The notes beneath the pieces are model-generated. The model made no database searches and was not told where the DNA came from. It saw only the letters and a program-made list of their open reading frames with translations. DNA of 5,087 nt. Source: Pseudomonadota bacterium (GTDB lineage Bacteria; Pseudomonadota; Gammaproteobacteria; Burkholderiales; Burkholderiaceae_B). The DNA is taken from NCBI GenBank assembly GCA_023432075.1, contig JAEYVD010000710.1:1-5087 (forward strand). The letters run 5' to 3'. Each line of letters begins with the position of its first letter. The stretch's first letter is position 1. A program made the position numbers and the translations under genes. Positions 1-5,087 of this stretch are shown piece after piece.

Positions 1-818
1 AAGGCGCCAAGGGGCAGCAGATGTTCGAATCGGCCATGTCGGCGATCAACATGCCCTACCGCATTCCGAACGTGCGCGTGGAGACCGCCGAAGTCGACGC
101 CCACGCCCGCATCGGCTGGTTCCGGTCGGTCGCCAACATTCCCCATGCCTTCGCCGCCCAGTGCTTCATCGACGAGCTTGCGCACCGCGCGGGCAAAGAT
201 CCGCAAGCCTTCGCGCTGGACCTCATCGGCCCGGCCCGCCAGATCGACCCGGGCACGATGGCCGACACGTGGAACTACACCGAGTCGCCTGAACGCTACC
301 CCTACGACACCGGCCGCCTGCGCGGCGTGATCGAGGCCGCGTGCAAGGGCGCCGGCTGGGGCCGCACCTTGCCCAAGGGACATGGCCTGGGATTGGCCTT
401 CTGCTACAGCTTCATGAGCTACACGGCCACGGTCGTCGAGGTCGCGGTGGACGACAAGGGCGAGGTCCGCGTCGTCGCCGTGGACATGGCCATGGACTGC
501 GGTCCGCAGATCAACCCCGAACGCATCCGCGCGCAGATGGAAGGCGGCGCCATCATGGGTCTTGGCCTGGCGCTGACCAGCGAAATCACCTTCGAGAAAG
601 GCCGCGTGAAGCAAAGCAACTTCCATGACTACGAAGTCCTGCGCCACAACGCCTCGCCGCGCGTGATCCGCACGCATCTGGTCAATGACGATCACGCGCT
701 GCCGCCCGGCGGCGTGGGCGAGCCGCCGGTGCCCCCCGTAGCCCCGGCGCTGTGCAACGCCATCTTCGCCGCCACCGGCAAGCGGGTCCGCAGCCTGCCG
801 GTGCGCAAGGTGGCATGA
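1..818 (+). CDS. Molybdopterin-binding hydroxylase large subunit, C-terminal part (IorB-like; 5' end outside window)
   Basis: The frame is open from base 3 to the TGA at 816-818 (271 residues) and continues upstream of the window, so the internal ATG at 21 is not the true start. Members of this family hydroxylate N-heterocycles, aldehydes or purines at a molybdenum-cytosine-dinucleotide or related cofactor, usually with a small [2Fe-2S] partner encoded just upstream. Visible family marks are an RSV-N-PHAF / FIDELA-rich segment at about bases 125-183, the molybdopterin-domain stretch DCG..INPE followed by QMEGG.IMGLG..L (bases 495-573), and near the C-terminus GGVGEPP, whose glutamate (codon 720-722) corresponds to the catalytic general base of the xanthine oxidase family. 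The ending, with ALCNAIFAATGKRVRSLPV, is typical of isoquinoline 1-oxidoreductase beta-type proteins, which are about 700-770 residues long. The substrate cannot be told from this fragment; an aldehyde or another heterocycle is equally possible. The stop overlaps the next gene's start, which implies one operon. Confidence 0.9.
   Translation, partial: GAKGQQMFESAMSAINMPYRIPNVRVETAEVDAHARIGWFRSVANIPHAFAAQCFIDELAHRAGKDPQAFALDLIGPARQIDPGTMADTWNYTESPERYPYDTGRLRGVIEAACKGAGWGRTLPKGHGLGLAFCYSFMSYTATVVEVAVDDKGEVRVVAVDMAMDCGPQINPERIRAQMEGGAIMGLGLALTSEITFEKGRVKQSNFHDYEVLRHNASPRVIRTHLVNDDHALPPGGVGEPPVPPVAPALCNAIFAATGKRVRSLPVRKVA
807..813 (+). promoter_or_regulatory. Ribosome binding site of the XdhC-family gene, inside the preceding gene
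   Basis: AAGGTGG lies within the last codons of the hydroxylase gene. The AAGG core is 4 bases from the ATG at 815 and 7 bases from the ATG at 818, so spacing slightly favours the second ATG. The overlap with the upstream stop suggests translational coupling. Confidence 0.6.
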
Positions 819-1783
819 TGGAAAGTGTCGATGTGCGCGTGCTGCGCGCGGCGCGCGATTGGCAGGGGGCCGGTCATCGCCTGATGCTGGCCACCGTCGT
901 CAAGACGTGGGGGTCGTCACCGCGGCCCGTCGGCTCGATGATGGTGCTGCGCGAGGACGGCCGCTGCATCGGATCGGTCTCCGGCGGCTGCATCGAGGAC
1001 GATCTGATCCACCGCTACACGCGGGCCTACGGCGACGGGGCCATTCCGCAGTCGGCGCCCGAACTCGTGCGCTATGGCGTCACGGCCGACGAGGCGCACC
1101 GCTTCGGGCTGCCTTGCGGCGGCACGCTTGAGCTGCTGCTTGAATTCGAACCCGACGGCGCGGCGCTTGAGGCATTGGTCCGCCGGCTTGAGGCGGGCCA
1201 CCTCGTGCAGCGGACCGTGGATTGCGCATCCGGGGCCGTGACGCTCGGCGACGCATCGGCGCCCGAAGCCCTGCATTTCGATGGCGTCACCCTGTCCAGC
1301 ACGCTTGGCCCTCAATACCGGCTGCTGCTCATCGGCGCCGGCTCGCTGGCCGAATACGTCGCCACCATGGCGCTGTTCAATGACTTCGCGGTGACCGTGT
1401 GCGACCCGCGCATCGAGCACCTGGGCACCTGGTCCGTGGACGGCGTGGCGTTCACCACCGAAATGCCCGACGACGCCGTACGCGCGCTGGCCCCAGATTC
1501 GCGAACCTGCATCGTGGCGCTCAGCCATGACCCCAAGCTAGACGACATGGCGCTGCTGGAAGCGCTGCACAGCCCCGCTTTCTACGTGGGCGCCATCGGC
1601 TCACGCCGCAACGCCGCCAGCCGCCGCGAGCGGTTCATTGAACACTTCGATGAAACGGAAGCCTCGCTGCAGCGGCTGCACTCGCCGGTCGGGCTGCACA
1701 TCGGCAGCAAGACGCCCGCCGAGATCGCCGTGAGCGTGATGGCGCACATTCTGGCGGTCAAGAATGGGGTCACGGCCCGGTAA
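815..1783 (+). CDS. XdhC/CoxI-family molybdenum cofactor insertion protein
   Basis: The product has 322 residues from ATG 815, or 321 from the adjacent ATG 818; the family is usually about 250-370. XdhC proteins bind molybdenum cofactor, assist its sulfuration and hand it to the hydroxylase apoenzyme in the cytoplasm; they are not part of the final enzyme. The N-terminal XdhC/CoxI domain spans roughly residues 10-110, with TWGSSPRPVGSMM (31-43), GSVSGGCIEDD (53-63) and GLPCGGTLELL (98-108). The two cysteines C59 and C101 are the conserved family cysteines. A Rossmann-like C-terminal domain begins near residue 168 with LLLIGAGSLAEY (170-181) and an acidic strand end at D197, and includes VALSHDPKLDD (234-244), GAIGSRRNAASRRERF (259-274) and GLHIGSKTPAEIAVS (293-307). 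Its start overlaps the hydroxylase stop (ATGATG over TGA), so it probably matures that enzyme. Whether the substrate enzyme is a xanthine dehydrogenase or an IorB-type enzyme is inferred only from the neighbour. Confidence 0.92.
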   Translation: MMESVDVRVLRAARDWQGAGHRLMLATVVKTWGSSPRPVGSMMVLREDGRCIGSVSGGCIEDDLIHRYTRAYGDGAIPQSAPELVRYGVTADEAHRFGLPCGGTLELLLEFEPDGAALEALVRRLEAGHLVQRTVDCASGAVTLGDASAPEALHFDGVTLSSTLGPQYRLLLIGAGSLAEYVATMALFNDFAVTVCDPRIEHLGTWSVDGVAFTTEMPDDAVRALAPDSRTCIVALSHDPKLDDMALLEALHSPAFYVGAIGSRRNAASRRERFIEHFDETEASLQRLHSPVGLHIGSKTPAEIAVSVMAHILAVKNGVTAR

Positions 1784-1822
1784 GAACTGGCGCCGCTCGC
1801 AGGCACCGCCCGCCGTCAGTCC

Positions 1823-1850
1823 GGATTCGCGCTTGTCTTTGCCCGAATCC
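1823..1850 (+). repeat. Inverted repeat / RNA hairpin after the XdhC-family gene
   Basis: GGATTCG (1823-1829) pairs with CGAATCC (1844-1850). Inside it, GC (1831-1832) pairs with GC (1841-1842) after a C/C mismatch, leaving an 8-base loop TTGTCTTT. The hairpin lies 39 bases past the stop and has no T-run after it, so it is not a standard intrinsic terminator. It could protect the 3' end of the mRNA or be chance in GC-rich DNA. Confidence 0.35.
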
Positions 1851-1897
1851 CCGCAAACGGCCGAGCCGGAAGCTAGCTGGTCAATCCTCAAAAGCTC

Positions 1898-1903
1898 TAT
1901 AAG
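1898..1903 (+). promoter_or_regulatory. Possible -10 element for the LysR-type gene
   Basis: TATAAG matches five of six bases of the sigma-70 -10 hexamer and lies in a locally AT-richer patch (about 1881-1920) just before the regulator. I see no good -35 hexamer 15-18 bases upstream. Transcription would start near 1910, leaving a leader of only about 20 bases before ATG 1932. Confidence 0.35.
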
Positions 1904-1931
1904 ATCAGCGAATCAATTTCTCCATCGTCCC

Positions 1932-2837
1932 ATGGCCCGTCGCAACCTCAATGACCTCCTTTACTTCGTGACGGTCGCGCGCGAAGGCAGTTTTACCCGC
2001 GCGGCGTCGCTGCTGGGCGTGACGCAATCGGCGCTCAGCCAGTCCGTCAGCGGCCTGGAAACGCGCCTGCAGATCCGCCTGCTCAGGCGCACCACGCGCA
2101 GTGTTTCGCCCACGGCAGCGGGCGAGCGGCTGCTCAACGCCATCGGCAACCGCTTCGACGAGATCGAGGCAGAGCTCGACGAGTTGACCGAACTGCGCGA
2201 CAAGCCGGCGGGAACCGTGCGCATCACCTGTGGCGACTACGTGCTGCACAGTGTCCTGCTGCCCAAGCTGACGCCGCTGATGCGCGAGTACCCGGACATC
2301 AAGCTGGAGTTCGACGTGAACTATGGATTCCGCGACATCGTGGCGGACCGCTTCGATGCCGGTGTACGCATGGGCAAGACCATCGACAAGGACATGATCG
2401 CCGTGCCCATCGGTCCGCCAATGCGCCTGGCCGTGGTGGGGTCGCCCGGCTATTTCGAATCGCGGCCCGTCCCGAAGGTGCCCCAGGATCTGATGCAGCA
2501 CGCCTGCATCAATCAGCGCATGCAAAGTTCGGGCGGCCTGTATGTATGGGACTTCGAACGAAGAGGCCGCCAGGTCAACGTCCGCGTGGACGGCCCGCTG
2601 ATCTTCAACACCACCCAGCCCCAGATCGACGCGGCGCTGGCGGGACTTGGCCTGTCGCTGTTGCCGGAGGACGAATTGATGCCCTATCTGGAATCCGGCC
2701 AGCTGGTCCGGGTGCTGGAGGACTGGTGCCCCAGCTTCGAGGGATACCATCTTTACTACCCCAGCCGGCGGCAACCGTCGCCGGCGTTTTCGCTGGTGGT
2801 CGCCGCGCTGCGGGTCAGCAGGCCGGCGCGCAGCTAA
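1932..2837 (+). CDS. LysR-type transcriptional regulator, CrgA-like subgroup
   Basis: The product has 301 residues, the normal LysR size. The winged helix-turn-helix covers about residues 6-65: LLYFVTVAREGSFTRAA (9-25), the recognition region GVTQSALSQSVSGLE (29-43) and the wing RRTTRSVSPTAAGERLL (52-68). A linker helix rich in Glu and Leu (about 74-91) leads to the effector-binding domain, which begins at PAGTVRI (92-98) and has two periplasmic-binding-like lobes. This arrangement resembles CrgA-like regulators. The start is chosen because the N-terminus MARRNLNDLLYF matches family members; an in-frame ATG at 1764 would add 56 residues of non-LysR sequence overlapping the upstream gene. No Shine-Dalgarno motif is visible before ATG 1932. 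Being tandem rather than divergent, it does not reveal its target: the molybdenum hydroxylase operon upstream is the likelier one, and the hut genes have their own repressor. The ligand is unknown. Confidence 0.93.
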   Translation: MARRNLNDLLYFVTVAREGSFTRAASLLGVTQSALSQSVSGLETRLQIRLLRRTTRSVSPTAAGERLLNAIGNRFDEIEAELDELTELRDKPAGTVRITCGDYVLHSVLLPKLTPLMREYPDIKLEFDVNYGFRDIVADRFDAGVRMGKTIDKDMIAVPIGPPMRLAVVGSPGYFESRPVPKVPQDLMQHACINQRMQSSGGLYVWDFERRGRQVNVRVDGPLIFNTTQPQIDAALAGLGLSLLPEDELMPYLESGQLVRVLEDWCPSFEGYHLYYPSRRQPSPAFSLVVAALRVSRPARS

Positions 2838-2864
2838 GGCAGGGCGCCCGCTGGCGAGGTGTAC

Positions 2865-2876
2865 CTGTCTATACTA
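2865..2876 (+). promoter_or_regulatory. Probable hutC promoter -10 with degenerate HutC operator
   Basis: CTGTCTATACTA matches the hutU operator TTGTATATACAA at 9 of 12 positions with the same spacing. It contains a good -10 hexamer TATACT at 2870-2875 (five of six). The known HutC site pattern TGTA-N2-TACA is met at six of eight fixed positions. A second small dyad, AGGT-GT-ACCT (2857-2866), abuts it. I see no convincing -35. HutC sitting here would block its own transcription; autorepression of this kind is known for hutC in other bacteria. Confidence 0.5.
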
Positions 2877-2912
2877 GAGCCCACATTTTCACCGCTCACA
2901 CGTTGCATACCC

Positions 2913-2916
2913 AGGA
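2913..2916 (+). promoter_or_regulatory. Ribosome binding site that fixes the hutC GTG start
   Basis: AGGA lies 6 bases before GTG 2923. The next in-frame Met is residue 26, already inside the DNA-binding domain, so GTG is the only sensible start nearby. Confidence 0.7.
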
Positions 2917-2922
2917 TCCCTC

Positions 2923-3666
2923 GTGGCTGCCTCCCCTCCCCGATTGCCTGTCCCAGCCAATGCCCCGCCCGCGCCGCTGTACGCGCAGGTCAAGCAGATG
3001 ATTGCGCAGCAGATCCGCAGCGGCGCGTGGCCCGCGCATTACCGCGTGCCGTCGGAAGCCGAACTGGTCGAAGAACTGGGGTTCAGCCGCATGACGATCA
3101 ACCGCGCGCTGCGCGAATTGACGTCGGAAGGCTTGCTGGTGCGGATGCAGGGCGTCGGCACCTTCGTTGCCCAGCCCAAGGCGCGTTCGGCCTTGTTTGC
3201 CGTGAACAACATCGCCGACGAGATCGCGGCGCGCAACCACCGCCACCACAGCCGCGTGGTGCGTCTGGCTGAAGAGCCGGCTAGCGCCGAACAAGCCCAG
3301 GCGCTGGAAATCCGCGCCGGGCAGCCGGTCTTTCATTCGCTTATCGTCCACTACGAGGACGACGTGCCGATTCAGCTGGAAGATCGCTACGTCAACGTCC
3401 GCCTGGCGCCCGATTACCTGAAGCAGGACTTCACGCAAAGCACGCCGTACGACTACCTGACCCGCGTGGCGCCGCTGAGCGCGGGCGAGCACGTGGTCGA
3501 GGCGATCCTGGCCAAGCCGCGCGAGTGCCAATTGCTGCAGATCGACCGCCATGAACCGTGCCTGCTCATCAGCCGGCGCACCTGGTCCGGCGACCGCGCG
3601 GTGACGCTGGCCCGGCTGATCCACCCGGGTTCGCGTCACCGCCTGGAAGGCAAGTTCACGACGTGA
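2923..3666 (+). CDS. hutC: HutC, histidine utilization repressor (GntR family)
   Basis: The product has 247 residues, read from a GTG start; HutC proteins are usually about 230-250. HutC binds operators in front of hut genes and is released by urocanate, the first intermediate of histidine breakdown. The winged helix-turn-helix occupies about residues 17-83: LYAQVKQMIAQQIRSG (19-34), VPSEAELVEELGFSRMTINRAL (42-63) and the wing LLVRMQGVGTFVA (71-83). The effector-binding UTRA domain follows at about 100-240 and carries HutC-type signatures: SALFAVNNIADEIAARNHRH, HSLIVHYEDDVPIQLEDRYVN, APDYLKQDFTQSTPYDYL and RTWSGDRAVTLARLIHPGSRHRLEG. The first 16 residues are a Pro/Ala-rich tail of the kind variable among homologues. 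It has its own promoter region and terminator and lies directly before hutU, which fits a local repressor. The only realistic alternative is another GntR/UTRA regulator; the strong HutC-like pattern and the hutU neighbour argue against it. Confidence 0.95.
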   Translation: MAASPPRLPVPANAPPAPLYAQVKQMIAQQIRSGAWPAHYRVPSEAELVEELGFSRMTINRALRELTSEGLLVRMQGVGTFVAQPKARSALFAVNNIADEIAARNHRHHSRVVRLAEEPASAEQAQALEIRAGQPVFHSLIVHYEDDVPIQLEDRYVNVRLAPDYLKQDFTQSTPYDYLTRVAPLSAGEHVVEAILAKPRECQLLQIDRHEPCLLISRRTWSGDRAVTLARLIHPGSRHRLEGKFTT

Positions 3667-3705
3667 TGTCCGCGCCATTGCGGCGCCCCCCTGCTTCTAT
3701 TGCCG

Positions 3706-3736
3706 ATGCCGAAACCCCACGGGTTTCGGCATTTTT
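3706..3736 (+). terminator. Strong intrinsic terminator after hutC
   Basis: ATGCCGAAACCC (3706-3717) and GGGTTTCGGCAT (3721-3732) form a perfect 12-bp stem with a CAC loop, and the T-run spans 3732-3736. It begins 39 bases after the hutC stop and ends 40 bases before the hutU operator. It should end the hutC transcript and keep hutU under its own promoter. Confidence 0.92.
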
Positions 3737-3776
3737 CATTGGGGTAATCCCTAGTCCTAAAATCGGTCATCTACTA

Positions 3777-3788
3777 TTGTATATACAA
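3777..3788 (+). promoter_or_regulatory. HutC operator in front of hutU
   Basis: TTGTATATACAA is a perfect 12-base palindrome. Its core TGTA-TA-TACA matches the HutC site pattern TGTA-N2-TACA described for Pseudomonas (recalled from the literature). It lies between the hutC terminator and hutU, 73 bases before the hutU start, in the AT-richest part of the window. HutC bound here would cover the putative -35 region. Confidence 0.78.
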
Positions 3789-3804
3789 CCATAGGCATCA
3801 TAAG
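3777..3804 (+). promoter_or_regulatory. Putative hutU promoter
   Basis: TTGTAT (3777-3782, three of six to the -35 consensus) and CATAAG (3799-3804, four of six to the -10) are 16 bases apart. They would give a start near 3811 and a leader of about 50 bases. An alternative -10, TATATA (3780-3785), lies inside the operator but lacks a clear -35. In both readings the operator overlaps the core promoter. I see no -24/-12 sigma-54 element. Confidence 0.4.
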
Positions 3805-3850
3805 ATTCGATCACCTTGGCGCTGGATCACCGCGCGCCTCGACCCGATCC

Positions 3851-3855
3851 AGGAG
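3851..3855 (+). promoter_or_regulatory. Ribosome binding site that fixes the hutU TTG start
   Basis: AGGAG lies 6 bases before TTG 3862. There is no in-frame ATG or GTG between the upstream stop (TAA 3745-3747) and this point, and the encoded sequence already matches urocanase from about residue 10, so TTG is the best-supported start. Confidence 0.8.
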
Positions 3856-3861
3856 ACACAC

Positions 3862-5087
3862 TTGAAGCCTTCCACCCGATTCCGCGACACCGTCATTCGC
3901 GCACCGCGCGGCAGCCAACTTACGGCCAAGAGCTGGCTGACCGAAGCGCCCTTGCGCATGCTCATGAACAACCTCGACCCCGACGTGGCCGAGAACCCGA
4001 ACGAGCTCGTCGTGTATGGCGGTATCGGCCGTGCGGCCCGCGACTGGGATTGCTACGACAAGATCGTTGAATCCCTCACGGCCCTGAACGACGACGAAAC
4101 ACTGCTGGTGCAATCGGGCAAGCCGGTCGGCGTGTTCAAGACGCACACCAACGCGCCCCGCGTGCTGATCGCCAATTCGAACCTCGTCCCGCATTGGGCC
4201 ACGTGGGAACACTTCAACGCGCTGGACGCCAAGGGGCTGGCCATGTACGGCCAGATGACCGCCGGCAGCTGGATCTACATCGGCAGCCAAGGCATCGTGC
4301 AGGGCACGTACGAAACCTTCGTCGAAGCGGGCCGCCAGCACTATGGCGGCAACCTGGCCGGTCGTTGGGTCCTGACCGCCGGCCTGGGCGGCATGGGCGG
4401 CGCGCAGCCCCTGGCGGCCACGCTGGCCGGCGCGTGCTCGCTCAACATCGAATGCCAGCAAAGCCGGATTGATTTCCGCCTGCGCACGCGCTACGTGGAC
4501 GAACAGGCCGCCAACCTGGACGACGCGCTGGACCGCATCGCCAAACACACGCAAGCAGGCCGCGCGGTGTCCGTCGCGCTCTGCGGCAACGCGGCCGAAA
4601 TCCTGCCCGAACTCGTGCGCCGGGGCGTCAGGCCCGACATGGTCACCGACCAGACCAGTGCGCACGACCCCTTGAACGGCTACCTGCCCGCCGGCTGGAC
4701 CTGGCAGGAATACCGCGATCGCGCGCAGCGCGAACCGGCGGCAGTCATCAAGGCCGCCAAGCAGTCGATGGCCGTGCATGTGCAGGCCATGCTGGCATTC
4801 CAGCGGCAGGGCATCCCCACCTTCGACTACGGCAACAACATCCGGCAGATGGCCAAGGAGGAAGGCGTTGCCGACGCGTTCGACTTCCCCGGCTTTGTGC
4901 CGGCCTACATCCGGCCGCTGTTCTGCCGGGGCGTGGGGCCGTTCCGCTGGGCCGCGCTGTCCGGCGACCCCCAGGACATCTACAAGACCGACGCCAAGGT
5001 CAAGGAACTGATTCCCGACGACGCCCACCTGCACCGCTGGCTCAGCATGGCGCGCGAACGCATCAGCTTCCAGGGGCTGCCCGCCCG
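3862..5087 (+). CDS. hutU: HutU, urocanate hydratase (3' end outside window)
   Basis: The first 408 residues of about 560 are present. Urocanase adds water to urocanate to give 4-imidazolone-5-propanoate, the second step of histidine degradation, in the cytoplasm; tightly bound NAD+ acts as an electrophile, not as a redox carrier. The sequence is urocanase throughout: TVIRAPRG near residue 10, [11 protein letters not shown] (52-62), [37 protein letters not shown] starting at 130, the glycine-rich nucleotide-binding loop [14 protein letters not shown] from 172, [16 protein letters not shown] from 264, [10 protein letters not shown] and [10 protein letters not shown]. The last readable residues, FQGLPA (403-408), begin the urocanase signature FQGLP-A-R-I-C-W. 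The active-site cysteine should be at about 411, close to Cys410 of the Pseudomonas enzyme, just beyond the edge. Translation starts at TTG after a good AGGAG. No frameshift or missing motif is visible. Later hut genes probably follow downstream. Confidence 0.97.
   Translation, partial: MKPSTRFRDTVIRAPRGSQLTAKSWLTEAPLRMLMNNLDPDVAENPNELVVYGGIGRAARDWDCYDKIVESLTALNDDETLLVQSGKPVGVFKTHTNAPRVLIANSNLVPHWATWEHFNALDAKGLAMYGQMTAGSWIYIGSQGIVQGTYETFVEAGRQHYGGNLAGRWVLTAGLGGMGGAQPLAATLAGACSLNIECQQSRIDFRLRTRYVDEQAANLDDALDRIAKHTQAGRAVSVALCGNAAEILPELVRRGVRPDMVTDQTSAHDPLNGYLPAGWTWQEYRDRAQREPAAVIKAAKQSMAVHVQAMLAFQRQGIPTFDYGNNIRQMAKEEGVADAFDFPGFVPAYIRPLFCRGVGPFRWAALSGDPQDIYKTDAKVKELIPDDAHLHRWLSMARERISFQGLPA

Noticed and set aside
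917..1528. 203-codon open frame on the - strand across the XdhC-family gene
   Set aside because: Also in antisense register with a clearly conserved gene; no independent ribosome site or motif seen.
1871..1878. AGCTAGCT palindrome before the LysR-type gene
   Set aside because: Eight bases with no T-N11-A LysR box around it; likely chance.
1764..1931. 56-residue N-terminal extension of the LysR-type protein from ATG 1764
   Set aside because: It overlaps the preceding gene, contains no conserved sequence, and family members start right at the MARRNLND region.
1905..2774. 289-codon open frame on the - strand across the LysR-type gene
   Set aside because: Same antisense register effect; the product is rich in Gln, His, Ala and Arg with no motif.
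2896..3678. 260-codon open frame on the - strand across hutC
   Set aside because: Same antisense codon register as hutC and same explanation; no recognisable protein features.
3741..3752. GGGG-TAAT-CCC small dyad before the hutU operator
   Set aside because: Only a three-base-pair stem; no known site pattern recognised.
3814..3830. TGGCGC in the hutU leader as a possible sigma-54 -24 element, considered because hut genes can be nitrogen controlled
   Set aside because: No matching -12 TTGC element at the required spacing.
3808..3831. GATCACC repeated with a 16-base period in the hutU leader (3809-3815 and 3825-3831)
   Set aside because: Only seven bases, with different flanks; it could be a binding site pair but is too short to separate from chance.
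3811..5034. 407-codon open frame on the - strand across hutU
   Set aside because: It is in exact codon register with hutU, so its stops would correspond to TTA, CTA and TCA sense codons, which are nearly absent in this GC-rich gene. Its product is low-complexity in character, and hutU is unmistakable.

Overview
The window is GC-rich, and all five genes lie on the + strand, closely spaced. Codons favour G or C in the third position. The protein set, with very typical HutC and HutU sequences and a two-subunit-type molybdenum hydroxylase, suggests a betaproteobacterium of the Alcaligenaceae (Achromobacter/Bordetella type). That assignment is inferred from composition and remembered family resemblance, not from a search.

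Layout. Bases 1-818 hold the C-terminal part of a molybdopterin-binding hydroxylase large subunit (isoquinoline 1-oxidoreductase beta / xanthine dehydrogenase family). It overlaps, through an ATGA junction, an XdhC/CoxI-family maturation factor (815-1783). A 148-base gap with a hairpin and a weak promoter leads to a LysR-type regulator (1932-2837). An 85-base gap then carries the promoter of hutC (2923-3666), the histidine-utilization repressor, which starts at GTG. A strong intrinsic terminator (3706-3736) and a palindromic operator (3777-3788) fill the 195-base gap before hutU (urocanate hydratase), which starts at TTG 3862 and runs off the right edge at residue 408, just before its expected active-site cysteine. 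No gap exceeds 300 bases.

How the parts work together. The first two genes form the end of an operon for a molybdenum hydroxylase and the chaperone that delivers finished cofactor to it. The LysR gene sits between this operon and the hut genes and could serve either one. The right half is a classic histidine-degradation control unit. HutC should repress hutU through the perfect dyad TTGTATATACAA until urocanate accumulates. A degenerate copy of the same dyad (9 of 12 bases, same centre) lies over the -10 of hutC, which suggests autoregulation.

I see no mobile element, CRISPR array, RNA gene or unknown protein system. The observations worth a second look concern regulation (paired HutC sites, unusual starts, a terminator insulating hutC from hutU), not a new biological system.
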